Source: Polysphondylium violaceum
Taxonomy: Eukaryota; Evosea; Eumycetozoa; Dictyosteliales; Dictyosteliaceae
Assembly: GCA_000277445.1 (NCBI GenBank)
Contig: AJWJ01000034.1
Span: 19,472-83,471, forward strand
Length of the DNA stretch: 64,000 bases
Direction of reading: 5' to 3'
The notes below the pieces were generated by a model. The model was not told where the DNA came from and did not search any database. It saw only the letters and a program-made list of their open reading frames with translations. This document shows positions 34,433-47,062 of the stretch, piece by piece. How positions within the stretch are numbered: position 1 is the first letter of the stretch; each line of letters begins with the position of its first letter. The translations under genes were made by a program, and so were the position numbers.

Positions 34433-36409
34433 ATGATGACGTCAATATTTCAATATGTTAAAGAAGGAAATAAAGAAGAGGTGGTCAAATCCTTAAAAGA
34501 GAATACTAAAGAGATATTGTATCTAAAGGATGCACACGAACAAACACCTCTTCATTTAGCTTGTTTTGAAGGATATTTAGAGATTGCACAACTGTTGATT
34601 AAAAAAGGCAGCAAACTTGATGAAAAGGACAAGAATGGATGGACACCTCTACACTGTTGTGCAAGTCAGGGTCATTTTAAAGTATCTGAGCTCTTGGTTA
34701 CCAAAGACCCTAAACTGGCCTTGATACCAGCCGTCGACGGCACCACATCGTTTCACTATCTCGTTAGAAAATGGGATGCAGTCATATCACCTAAAATCCT
34801 ATCAATGGTGATCAAAATCGAACCCAACGTAGTCAACATGTGTGGCAGCAATAAAGAGACTCCTCTTCATCATGCATGTCTCAAGAATTGCGAAGGAAGT
34901 ATTTCTTTTCTATTACAAAACAAAGCAGATATAAATAAGAGATCAAAGTAAGTAGTAGACGTCATAGTCCGCCAACCAAAAAGAACTCAATACACTAACA
35001 TATATGGAAAATAGAAATGGTGAGACTTGTCTATCATTTGCTATTAGAGCAGGATATAAAGGCGCCATTAAATTGCTATTGGAGCATGGATCAGATGAAG
35101 AGTCATACAAATTGGCCTACAAGTTATCAACAGAGTTGAAAATGCACGATATTCAATCTATGGTGGAGGAAAGTCAACAATCGATCAAAGTTAGAACAAA
35201 TCTAGCCAAAGAATATAAAAAAGGATATCTTAATAAATTTGTTGGGAAACTCAAGGGCTGGAAAAAGGTATGGGCTGTTATGGATGGTTTGAAAATTAGA
35301 TTCTATGCTTCTGAAACAGTATGTATATAGTAGTGTAGTGATAGATAGTCGACGGTGTAGTAATGATAGTATTAACACCAACACCACAATTAGGATCTCG
35401 ATACTTTGTATGCAGAAATATTCTTAAAAGATATTGAAACCATTACATGTGAGGATCAACCTCAACCACATTCATTTTTCATTCATGTTAAAGATTCTCC
35501 ACAAAGGGCAATGCTTTCTGCTGATGATAAAGTAACTATGGCAAAATGGGTTTTGGCAATTGATGGTTTAAAACTTAAATGCTTCAACTCTTGTATAAAT
35601 CAATTTTTAAAGGTAATTAATGATATCAATATCATCTATTTTGTTTTGTATCATATCCACACAAATGGAAGTCTAGAAGGTTGATTTGTCAAGTCATATA
35701 AATCAAAACCGATACAAACTTCCTAAATTAACGCCTATGCATTATGGTGTTTTTTAATCCTATTCCAAAATCCATGAATAGGTTAATTTATATATAATGC
35801 ATACATCATATAACATTGTTATTGTTATTTTATTATTATACAGGGTGATAAACAACAACAACTAACATAACTCTACTTAATATTCTATAGAAAGTATTAT
35901 TACATAATGTATATAAGGAAAATTATAAAGGTGGATTCATTAAATCGTCATTTGAGGAAGAATGGATGTATAGCAATGATGGTATTTTACAGTGTACAGA
36001 GGCATCTTGGAATGTAGATGGAGGTGCTTCAAGTTTAACTTATCTATGGGACGGGCAACAATTGGTGCCTCAGAATGGATCCTATTCATTGGGTTGGGGT
36101 AAATTCAATGGATTCCTGTTTGAATGGCGTTTGGGCGATGTTGGGTTCCTCGAGAGCTCTACAAAGCTAAAGGAATACTATTGGGAAGAGATTGAAAAAG
36201 AGTATATCACCGACGATCCCTCTTTGAGCTGGAAATGGACTCGTCACTTTTTGACACTCAAACACGGCGTTGGCGAGTGGATCGTAGAGGGCGAAGTTCC
36301 AGAGCCCGTTGTATTTTTTTTAAGTTTACTCAGATATAGTAGAATCAACCATTCCTCAGTAAACGCAGGCTCATCGAGTGTATCAACATTCTCTTCCTCA
36401 CCCAAATAA
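34433..36409 (+). CDS. Ankyrin-repeat and PH-domain protein with unknown C-terminal domain
   Basis: Exons 34433-34947, 35015-35318, 35394-35612 and 35891-36409 encode 518 aa. Four to five ankyrin repeats fill residues 1-205 (QTPLHLACFEGYLEIAQLLI, GWTPLHCCASQGH, ETPLHHACLKN, GETCLSFAIRAGY). A PH domain follows at about residues 230-345 (KGYLNKFVGKLKGWKKVWAV, split by an intron, then KVTMAKWVLAIDGLK). The C-terminal 170 residues, rich in Trp and aromatic residues (LTYLWDGQQL, GWGKFNGFLFEW), I do not recognise. The layout suggests a cytosolic adaptor recruited to phosphoinositide membranes. The 278-nt third intron is long for this genome. The first of two adjacent ATGs was chosen. Confidence 0.85.
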
Positions 36410-37136
36410 CAACAACGATGATGACCACGACACATAATGGTACAGTAATAGTAATTATAAATCTTTAAAAATAGATCTAATCAATCACCAATCAATCAAT
36501 CAACCAATCAATCCCACATATTCAATTTTTGTCTCAATCAATTGCCAAATAAGCAAGTGTGTGTGCGGGCACATAAATAATTTATTTATAGTTTTTTTAT
36601 TTTTTTTTATTTTTTTTTATTTTTTGTTGTCCTTTTGTCCACATCAACAAAGGGATAATTTAATTCTTTTTTCAATAAATAATAGTATATGATTTATTTA
36701 TTCAAACATTGAATTGTAATCGATCGATCTTTTTTAAAAATAAAATCACCAACATGAAAATCTTTGCAGAGATCTAATTGATTCCAAAAAAATTGGTTTT
36801 TAGACATAATTTTTTTAAGGAAATGTTTTTTTTTCGTAAATTTTTTTCTATGCGTGCAAACCTTGTTTTTTGAGAAAAAAAACCCAATTCGCAGAAATGA
36901 CATTTTTAACAATGTTGCAACGTTGGTGTCTGATGAGACAACAAAAGCTCCCAAACAAAAAAAAAAAAAAAAAAACTTAATCATTTCATTTTATATCTTG
37001 CTCTTATATTGCGCATAGTGTGTACCTATTGAGTATTGTATCAACGATTAATTACCCTTTAGCTGAATTAGTCACCTCCTTTTCACAACTTTCGAAAAGA
37101 AGCACAGATACGATTTTTTATTGGTTTACGCAAAAA
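36410..37136. other. Intergenic, no gene seen
   Basis: A 727-nt spacer with repeated AATC units (36478-36512), T-rich tracts (36590-36625) and an A run (about 36957-36974). It includes the leader of the beta-helix gene, with an in-frame stretch but no upstream ATG. Confidence 0.5.
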
Positions 37137-40100
37137 ATGTCGAAATATAAAAATAATATTAGATTTGTATTAACAACAACAGTTGTGTTGTTACTCTTTT
37201 TAGGTTTATCATTAACTGGTATGAATGAGTGATCTTGTTATTGTATACACACATGATCTATATATATACCAATATTGATTGATGCAAATATGTGTGGTGA
37301 TTTTTTTGATTGATTTTAGCGAAATTTTTACTAACATGTTTTTTTTTTATCAGATGCAATCCGTGTTGAAAAAGTTAAGTCTTCACCTATCTTAGTACAA
37401 CAACAGCAACCATCTTCATCATGTCGTTATAGTTATGATATTGTAATTCAATCAGAAAAAGGTCTCAGTATCACATATCCTCATGATTCTGTGATTGAAA
37501 AATTACCCAATACCAATCGTTATCAAGTTCATCTCACCTTTACTGATCAACAAAGAAGTAATGGTCTTTTAATCCTCGAAGCTCAAGATGAGACTGGTAA
37601 AACTTTTTCATTCCCATTGGACTCTTTTCAATGTATTGGTAAGTATTGTAATATGGATTTAATAAATAATACCCTCACTAACATTTACACACCACACATT
37701 TAGAATCAACTTTATTAAAACATAAAAAAATAGAGCATTTAGAGTCATCTGCTGCTCAAAATTCTAAATTATCAACATCAACAAATGGTAGTCTCACCAC
37801 CATTATCGTTGAACCATCCAATTCATTAAGAGGAAGTTGTGAAAATTCTCTCGACTACAACAATCAAACAGTGTGTCCAACTTTGAAATCAGCATTAGCA
37901 TTATATAGCAGTGTCAATAGTAATGTTGATCCAAATATATTACATCTCAGACTTTTATTGGTTGATGGCTTCTATGATAATCAAGAGAAATCATTGGGTC
38001 AATGGGGTCTTGATATTCCAGACAATTTGGCCTCATTATTGATTGACGCATACTCTGGTTCCAATTCCAGTGTTGTGTTTACTGGTGTTATGAACACTAT
38101 CTTTGATACTCCATCAGATTCACCATATCTCGGTCAATTTACAATTAGAAACATCCAATTTAAAAACATTACTCCACCAGTCCCTTCTCCAGGCTACAGC
38201 AGAATGTTTAGAGCCTTTAGATTATATTCACCAAAATCACTGAATGGCATTCTCAAGGTAAACATTGAGCAATGTGTATTTGATACCATCGACACTGGTT
38301 CCTTTAGTCTCGTCGAGGCATCTGTTGGCTATGGTAGCAGTGGTTCTAGTCTCTTTGTATCTGTTGAGGGCTCTACATTTACTAATATCATTGGTGGTGC
38401 CATCTACGCCAGTGGAGTAGAGTTTGCGTTGAAGAATACTAGTTTCATTTCAAATGCTCAAGATGCCGTTGTCTCTTACTCACCAGCATTTACCGTTAGA
38501 AATTCATTCTTTTCCAAGAGTGGTGGCATGAGAGTCCATCAATCCAACTCTACTATTGAAAACTCTTTGTTTTTAAATAGTACTCATAATTCATTTTTCT
38601 CCAATGGAAACTCTGTTCTTGCCATCACCAACGTCATCAACTCTACTTTTATTGGAAATAAAGGAAGCTATGGTGGCGCCCTTGCAGTCCAAAGCAACTT
38701 TATTCAAACTTTTCCAGCAACATTTGCCAACATTATCAACTCGACTTTCATCAACAACACTGCCATTGACAATTTAAATCCTGGTAGAGGTGAAGGTGGT
38801 GCGATCTATTTCTACACTGCCGATGGTTTGATCCAAAACTCTAGATTTGAAGGTAACCTCTGCAATGATGTTGGTGGCACAATTATGTTTTACCATTGTA
38901 AATTGAATATCACCTCCTCAACTATTGTCAACAACAGACAAACCAGTGACTTTAAATACAAAGGAGCACTCTATCCCTACAGCAGTAGTCTTTTGGTCAC
39001 CGATACTGTCATTGAGGTGTTTGATGGCACTGTTGGCGGTGGTATGTTGTGTTCCTATTCCGATGTAGACATGATTGATACCCAAGTTAAATTACCATTT
39101 GTCGATCAAGACAACCTTTGCTACTGGGCCAAAAAGAAGACCAATTGCACCTTTGGCTCCCATTTAACCGACGTATGCACTCCCAAACCTCTTCCATGTC
39201 CATTAGAAAACTGCTTGTTCAAATCTGGTAACACAACAATCGATTTATCCCCACTTTCAAAGAAAGACGGCTACTCTGTATCATTTGGTTCTGGTTCCTT
39301 TAGCATTGAATACAACTTTTGTAGAAATACTCCAATTTGTCAAACCAACAATCCAATGAATCCACCTTCACAAAGTTGTCAACTCTATCCTCACAACTAT
39401 ACATTTGAAGCTGGCACCCTCGAGCACACCGTCTATGGCATCGACTCTAAAGGTATTGATCTTAGATACACCTCCAATGAAAACTGGTTTGGATGCACCC
39501 GTTCTAATCTCCTCAGATTAAACTGTGACCCCAACATTGACTACTTGGTCACCCGTTTAGAGAATTACAACACTGCCAACGGTACCGCTGTCTGTAATTA
39601 CAAGATCACAATCTCTACCAAATATGCTTGCCCATTGGCCATCGCACCCAACTACAACACCTGTATTCCCGATCAAGATAGCAGCAGTCAAGAGCAAAAT
39701 AACTCTACTGAAGCTCCATCTAACATTCCAGATTACCAGCCAACCTGCGCATGGAATTACACAAACGCCGACGGCGTCTTTACCAGCTACAATCTCAGCT
39801 CCCTTATGTTGACTCAAGGCTCATACAACGCCTCTTTTGAAGGTGGTAACGATGACTATACAATCATGTTTAACGTTTGTGGCTATGTATCATGGTGTGC
39901 CATTTTACATCCAACCAACTCTCAATCACAAAGCTGTCAAGTCTATCCTCACTATTCCTTTGAAACTGGTTCCCTTGATCATGCAACAGTAAATTTCACC
40001 TCCAATGGTTTGGTCCTCAAGTACCCATCCAACCAAGCAAATTTTATTTGTATTAGAGAGACTGTATTAAACTTTACATGTGATCCAAACGTAGACTTTG

Positions 40101-43100
40101 CCATCAATTCTACTTCCTATAAGAGTGATCAAACTAATGGTTATAGATGTATTTATCAAATCAATATCATCTCTAAAGCTTCGTGTCCAATCATTATTTC
40201 AGATTCTTCATCATCAGGTAACTCTACTTCTTCTGAATCATCTTATCAATCCTCTGAAGCCTCCTCTGGGAACTCTACATCCTCTGAATCTTCACACCAA
40301 TCATCTGAAGACTCATCTTCAGGGAACTCTACTTCATCATCATCATCTAGTGATAACTCTATCAACTATTTTACAATTGTAGTAGTACCAGATAACTTTA
40401 TACCTAGATACGAATGTGTAGTATCAAGCCAATATAACAACTACACCGTTTGTTCAAACATTACCAATGCTTTATCATATTTCAATAAAACCGTTGGTAA
40501 TATGAGAGTGAGTGCCTATAACTTGAATCTTAAGTTATTGTTGGTAGATGGTTACTATTTTGATTACAATGGTCTCAGCCAAGTGGCAATTCCAAACATT
40601 AATTCATTCACAGTTGATACATACTCTGGTAACCGTTCTGTTACTTTCTTTGGTCCAATTGCCGGTACATTGTTTGCCCTCCCAAGCTACTCACCAATCT
40701 TTTCCTCTATGATATTGAGAAATATCATGTTTAGAGATATCACATCAAAAGACAAACTCTCTTCGGTATCCATTATCAAGCTCAATACAGATAATCAACA
40801 CTTGGATATCTTGGTTGATAGCTGTACTTTCTACACCATTGACAGCAAAGATCATGGTTTATTCAACATTGATTCATCAAACTCCTTGCTATCACTCAAC
40901 ACTCGTTTGACTATCAGAAACAGCGAGTTTGTCAATATCAATGGCACCTCCGCCATCTTGACCGGTCTTGATATCGTGTTGGATAAGAACGATTTCATCC
41001 AAAACTCTGGATTCAGAATCAACAATTCCTCTGTAAGAGTCCAAGAGTGTAGCTTCATTCAGAATGCAGGCGCTTTGGTTATTGTAAACTCTAACACTAC
41101 CATTAAAACCTGTATTTGGCAGGCATGTTTAGCAACACCAGTAGAGATTGTAGGTTTGGGTTACACCCTCATCAACAAAACCTACTTTATCGATAATAAT
41201 GGTACAAATAGTGGAGCTGTTTATGTCAATGGTGCTGGAGCTACATTTATCAGAATCTCTGGTTCAGTGTTCGCCAACAACACTGCACAACACCCTTGGT
41301 ATCCAACTATAACAGCTAATGCAGTTAATATCGTCTCTGCACAAGGACAAATAGAGAAATCTACATTTAATGAAACCGGTTCACCTACAGGGGCATCAAC
41401 CATTGCGGCGAGCTATTCTATTTTAAATGTAACATCAACAATGATTTCCAATAGAAACAACTCTACCTTTGCACCAGCCATCACTTTTACAGGATCTCTC
41501 TTGTATGTATCAAAATCCTCCCTTCAAATGTTTAAATCTAGACTTGCTTTGGATTGTAAACAATCATCTGTTGAATTGATTGACACCATTGTTTTACACC
41601 CAGCCACTAACTCATCAGATCCATGCTATTGGATTGCAAGAGATCAATGTATTTTTGGTGATTCTCTCAGGGAAATGTGTTATAATAATCAATCTAGTTC
41701 TGAATCATCCTATCAATCCTCTGAAGCTTCATCATCTGGTAATTCTACATCCTCTGAATCATCCTATCAATCCTCTGAAGCATCATCATCTAGTAATTCT
41801 ACATCCTCTGAATCGTCATCCTATCAATCCTCTGAAGCTTCATCATCTGGTAATTCTACATCCTCTGAATCATCCTATCAATCCTCTGAAGCTTCATCAA
41901 ATAGTGAGAATTCATCTTTTTATTATACCATTTTAGTTTCACAAGATTTACTTGATTGTGCCTACACTCTTCTCCCTGATATTCATATGATTTGTCCAAA
42001 TATCACACATGCGATATCATATTACAATAGATTAGATGCTAACGCCAGTCCCTATAGCTTGAATCTCAAGTTATTAATGGCTAATGGAACCTATGATCTC
42101 CCACAACCATACAATATCATTGTTCCAAACATAAACTCTTTTACCATCGATACATACAGTGGCAAGAGCTATGACGTTATATTTAGTGGAGCCATATACA
42201 ACTCTTTGTTTGTACTTCCAAATTCTACAACTCTGACCTCATTTGTCGTAAGAAACATTGTATTCTCTGATATTTATCTTGCTGGCCCTGCAGGATCGAT
42301 TCTCTCCTATGAATCTGAAAACCCAAGACAACCATTGAAGATATTGTTTGACAACTGTTATTTCTTTAATTTCCTACAGTTGGGGGACGAATATATACTA
42401 TTCAAGATTAGCAGCCCAAGATCAACGCACAAGCATCGTTTCCTGTTTAGAAATGGTGGAATCTTTAACATCACCTCCTTCTCCTCTACCTCATGGCACG
42501 CCATTATCGATTCTAGAATTGCCTCCTTTGTTGCCACTGATGTAGAGTTTGATAACTCTTACTTTAGTCAGAGTGATAAAATCGTTGTCCAAAACTCAAT
42601 AATCAGAATCGATGGCTGCAATTTTACCGAGAATAACGGTGCATTATCCCTTCAAACTTCCACATTAGAGATTAACAACTCTGTTTGGTACTCAAATAGA
42701 GCTACTGGTATTATTTCTTTTGACGGCACTGTGGAGATCAAAAACTCTAGCTTTGTCGACAACACTGGATCATCAGGTGCTATTGATGTTGAGAGAGGCA
42801 CCACTTTTGTCTTCAACTGTGTATTTATCAACAACTTTGCAACATCACTCAATAGAGCTGGTGCTCTTTCTACTGCCATGGCTACAGTGAGAGTTGAAAA
42901 CTCTACCTTTGATGGCAACACTGGTGATAAAGGAACAATCTATTCAAACTCTACCACAATCAGCATTTTAGATATCACTGTTACAAATAGAAATACATTC
43001 CACTCGACATATAGATCAGCTATTAGTCTCATCGCTTCTCAGGCTGATATGGGATATTCCACCATTCAAGTTTTTGATGGCACCCTTGGTGCTGGTTTAT

Positions 43101-43579
43101 CATGTATCAACTCACACTTTAATCCATACATGACCACTGTTAAACTACCATTCACCAACTCATCCAATTCATGTTATTGGGTTTACCAAAATGATTGCAT
43201 ATCCGATAATTTACCACTACTCTGTTCCTCAGCCGTTACTCCACCTCCCACCTGTAAACCAAGAAATGGAAATGTTTGTGGTGGACCAGATCAAGGTGTT
43301 TGCACAGTAAATGGATGTGTATGTATCTCACCATGGATAGGAACAGATTGCTCCTCAAAGGTCATTCCCATCGATCCTCCTCATCCTAATACCACTAGCC
43401 CTAATACCATACCAACCATCACCACAGAGCCCACCTCAACTCCAGTTGAGAAGGATATCATAATGGATGGCAGCGCCGATAGTAACTCTTCACCCTCTGT
43501 CAAATCCTTGGCTTTGTCTCAATTCACCATCACCACCCTCATCTCTTGTTTCTTTATCATTTCATCTTTATTTCTCTAA
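37137..43579 (+). CDS. Secreted/GPI-type protein: three beta-helix blocks and two MRH lectin domains
   Basis: Exons 37137-37218, 37354-37638 and 37704-43579 encode 2080 aa. A signal anchor (VLTTTVVLLLFLGLSLT) opens the protein. Three homologous pectin-lyase-like blocks each start with a C...C-N/T-A-L/I segment and a LRLLLVDGFY/LKLLLVDGYY/LKLLMANGTY strand, at about 37850, 40410 and 41950. Between blocks 1 and 2 lie two MRH (mannose-6-phosphate receptor homology) domains, about 39190-39640 and 39745-40195, with the QSCQ, LRYTS/LKYPS, C-x-R and final C-x-Y elements. Ser-rich linkers (40203-40362, 41694-41903) separate blocks. An EGF-like module and a hydrophobic C-terminus (FTITTLISCFFIISSLFL) suggest a GPI anchor. 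It probably binds or modifies glycans at the cell surface. Confidence 0.85.
40203..40362 (+). repeat. Ser-rich coding minisatellite, first array
   Basis: Degenerate copies of an 18-codon unit (SESSYQSSEASSGNSTS type) form a mucin-like linker before beta-helix block 2. The copies are more diverged than in the second array. Confidence 0.8.
41694..41903 (+). repeat. Ser-rich coding minisatellite, second array
   Basis: Nearly four copies of a 54-nt unit (57 nt in the third copy) encoding SESSYQSSEASSSGNSTS lie before beta-helix block 3. The copies are almost identical in DNA, so copy number is likely to vary between strains. Confidence 0.9.
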
Positions 43580-43968
43580 ATAAATAATCTAATTTATTTC
43601 ATTCTTTCTTTAAATATTTTTTATCCCCTATTTTATTACTTTTGAGATAATGATTTTTTTTTTATGTGTGAAAATGATGATGGTGTTCAAACACTCAAAC
43701 CAACACCGCCATACCAAAACAATACCAAGATATTTTTCTGAAACCTTAGAAGGTTAGAGGGCAAAAAAACATTGCTTTTTTTGAATTTTTTTTTTAATTT
43801 TTTAATTTTTGCATTTGCCTTATTCTGAGTTTAGAACCTCTGATGTATTTTAAAAATAAAACTGATGATCATATCAACTTGAATGGGTGAAGCTATAAAA
43901 AGATGAAATATATCAGATGTCATATTTATATTAACAACAATTATCATTTTGTGTAATACATAATAATC
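43580..43968. other. Intergenic, no gene seen
   Basis: A 389-nt AT-rich spacer holding the 3' end of the beta-helix gene and the promoter of P450-6. No exon is visible. Confidence 0.5.
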
Positions 43969-45498
43969 ATGTATTTTTTTTGGGCTTTACTCTATAGCTT
44001 TTTCGCTTATCTTGTATTTAAATATGTATGTGCGATTTGGAAATATAAATATATAGATACAATAATATTAATATATCTATAATATAATGGAAAATAGATT
44101 CAAAAGTTTAAAAATTATGGACCCAATGCATTAAAAGGACCCTTTCCATTACCTTTGGTTGGTAATTTACATCAAATTGGATCGACACCTCATAAGTCTT
44201 TGACCAAATTACACGATACTTATGGTCCAATCTATAGAGTGTGGATGGGTGACAGATACAGTGTCATTGTAAACGATATTCAATTGATGAGAGAAATGAT
44301 TGTCACCAATAATGACACATTTTTAAATCGACCCAAATCACCATCATTAAAGTACTATTCCGGAAACTATATCAGTGATGTATCTTCTTCCTCTGATGAG
44401 GTATGGAAACGTCATAGAGACATTGCTGCTGCTGCCCTCACAAAGACAAAGATGAAGCATATCTACACTCTACTCGATCAACAAGTCGATGATTTACTCA
44501 CCTCTATGAGCATTGTTGAGAAATCTGGACAAGCTTTTGAGCCACGTAGATACAGCCAAAGATTCACTATGAACACCATGCTCAAGTATATATTCAACAA
44601 ACACATTTCCTATGATGAGGATGTAAACAGTGGCTTGATGAAAGAGATTATCGAGCCATCTGACGCCATATTCCAAGAATTGGGCACTGGGGCCCTCGGT
44701 GATTTCATTGATATCTTTAAACCATTCACCGCCATGTATCTCAACCTTTTTGATAAAAATGCTCCAGCCCTCATCAACTTTGCCATCAGAGAATACAAAG
44801 AGCACTTGGAAACCTACACAGAGGAACACAAAGCCACTCCACGTGATTTTATGGATGTCTTGATCACTGAATTTAGCGATGATCCCGATAAAGTTGACAA
44901 GATTGCCTATATGTCCATCGACGTATTGCTAGCTGCTACCGACACCACCGCCACCTCTATTGAGTGGGCTTTCTTGTATCTTGCCAATTATCCTGAAATG
45001 CAAGAAAAGGCTGCTCAAGAATTAGTTTCTGTTGCTGGAAAAGACAGAAATCTTTCTCTAGCCGATAGACAATCCACTCCATTCACCAATGCCCTTATCA
45101 AAGAGATTGCAAGACACAAGGTCATTGGTCCCTTTGGCTTGATCAGACATTGCAGCGCAGACATTGAGATTGGCGGTCACTTTATTCCAAAGGATTCTCA
45201 AGTTCTCTTTAACTATATGTCCATTGGTGCCAATCCCAAGTATTGGGAGAATCCATCAGAGTTCAATCCCAGCAGATTCCTTGGTCCCAACCCACAAGAT
45301 TTCCCCATGTTTTCCCTTGGACCTAGAAGCTGTGTTGGCAAGAGTTTGGCATTGGATGAATTATTTTTAGGTATTGGTAATGTTATCAAGAAATTCAAAG
45401 TCTCGTCAACCGATGGTAAACCAATCAGCGATGCCGATATCTTTGGCCTTACTATTCGTCCAACTAAATTCTATGTAACTTTAAAGGAAAGAAACTAA
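43969..45498 (+). CDS. Cytochrome P450 (P450-6), two exons, away from the main cluster
   Basis: Exons 43969-44025 and 44098-45498 encode 485 aa. Only the intron after the 19-codon anchor exon remains, so this is the most intron-poor P450 here. It has the hinge KGPFPLPLVGN, WMGDRYSVIVND, I-helix AATDTTATS, KEIAR for ExxR, and a canonical haem loop FSLGPRSCVG. The first I-helix Gly of the usual AGxDT is Ala, as in several active P450s. It has many C-ending codons and a more regular reading frame than the 5' cluster, which suggests higher expression. It is clearly the same family as the genes at 1556-9870, roughly 34 kb away. Substrate unknown. Confidence 0.94.
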
Positions 45499-45941
45499 GA
45501 AACTAGTTACCAAATCATCCTTTTTATTTAAACTACTCTTTTCCCTCGCTAGAATCTAGACCATAGCATGCAGTGTCGCACCCACCAACTACATCCTTTA
45601 GTTTTAATTTTTATTAATATGTTATTTAAATAAATGAAAAGGATCACACCTTGACTCTCCACCATATACCAAGTGATCTTATTTGAAATCAATCATATTT
45701 ATCAATGATTTTAATTTAGTGGTAAATTTATATTTGCTCAAAGTGATTTTCAACCTGTGTTGTATCGATTATCCTAAGGATTGGAATATTATTTCATTCA
45801 GTGGGTCCATCTTTGCAAAAAAAATATTTGATCAAAAAAAAAATCTGACAAAAAAAAAAAAAAAAAAAAAAACTACATCGTTTTTTTTGTTTCATATTTG
45901 TTTTTTTGTATTGCATTTTTTATACACTATATATATACACA
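45499..45941. other. Intergenic with A23 tract, no gene seen
   Basis: A 443-nt spacer between P450-6 and bL27m. An uninterrupted run of about 23 A lies at 45850-45872, then T8, about 70 nt before the next start codon. Such tracts are common in dictyostelid promoters. Confidence 0.6.
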
Positions 45942-46715
45942 ATGTCTTTTTTCAATAGACTTTCAAATCAAACATCATTATTTGCAAACTCTGGTAGGTT
46001 TCAAGCATCATCCCAACTTACTCAAGGAAACCAGATACAGCTACAGATACAGATTTCCCAATGAAACAGCTGAAACTTTAACATATTTGTTTATGATCAT
46101 TGTGTTATTGTGATAGTAGGAGGAGTAGTAATAGTAGAATAATAGTATAGTAATAATAATAGTAATAACAATAGAATATTAGGAATGGAGGTAGGGACAT
46201 GTCTTTGCAATGACAACAAACACAATATTCATTGCTTCCTACTACTCTCAAAAAAGAAACAGACAAACAGCATACATAACACATAATAGCTTATTTAAAT
46301 GATCCTTATATTAATATCATTTCATTCACCTACACCCACCACATCAATGTATATATCTATAGTTGAGTGCATCGCTAAAAGATGGGCTTCTAAAAAGACA
46401 TCAGGTTCAACTCAAAATGGTAGAGATTCGCAACCAAAGAATTTAGGTGTTAAAAAGTATGGTGGTCATTTTGTTATCCCAGGTAATATTATTGTTAGAC
46501 AAAGAGGCACTCGTTTCCATCCAGGAGAGAATGTAGGCATCGGTAAGGACCATACCATCTTTGCCACCGTCGTCGGTAACGTTAAATTCCACAACGAACC
46601 AATTAAAAACACCACTAAATTTAGAAAATACATCTCTGTCATTCCAGTGCAAACAGAGCAAGACCAAGCAACCCTAAGCACCACATCGACAATCAACTCT
46701 AACAACATCAATTAG
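45942..46715 (+). CDS. mrpl27: Mitochondrial ribosomal protein bL27m
   Basis: A component of the large subunit of the mitochondrial ribosome, near the peptidyl-transferase centre. Exons 45942-45993 and 46363-46715 encode 134 aa. The N-terminus ([17 protein letters not shown]) is a basic, hydroxylated presequence; then comes the family core [60 protein letters not shown]. The 369-nt intron is unusually long here. The acceptor at 46362 was used because the next AG (46367) gives a stop. The tail after the L27 fold is Thr/Ser/Asn-rich. Its compact core follows the bacterial L27 without gaps that I can see. Confidence 0.95.
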
Positions 46716-47062
46716 GGGGTCAATCGAGAATAATAACAAAAAATAAAAACTAACAATAATATAAATAGCAAATGTGCATGTGTGATGGTGCTTCTAAAAA
46801 AAGCTTCGCACCCCACTCGCTCCAAACATTTATGATTGATGAGAATTCATATGAAAAAAAATATTTGTTTTTCCATCACCCAAACCTAAAATTATTTTTA
46901 CCATATTTGGGTGTTGTTGTCATAGAAAGTTGTAAATTGACAATTAAATATTATTTGTTTAATTATATTAAAATTAATTTTATTTTCTGTGTCAAAACAA
47001 AAGAGGATAAAGTAATAATAATTCAAATCCAAATTCAAAGTAGAGCAAAGTAAAAATAAATA
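46716..47062. other. Intergenic, no gene seen
   Basis: A 347-nt AT-rich spacer between bL27m and the Cry-like gene A. No exon seen. Confidence 0.5.

Noticed and set aside
41694-41903. Regular direct repeats that could be mistaken for a CRISPR array
   Set aside because: The repeats are contiguous, in frame and code for a Ser-rich linker in a eukaryotic gene; there are no unique spacers.
45850-45872. A23 run as a poly(A) tail of a retroposed copy
   Set aside because: No retrocopied sequence or target duplication precedes it, and such A tracts are common upstream of genes in this genome.
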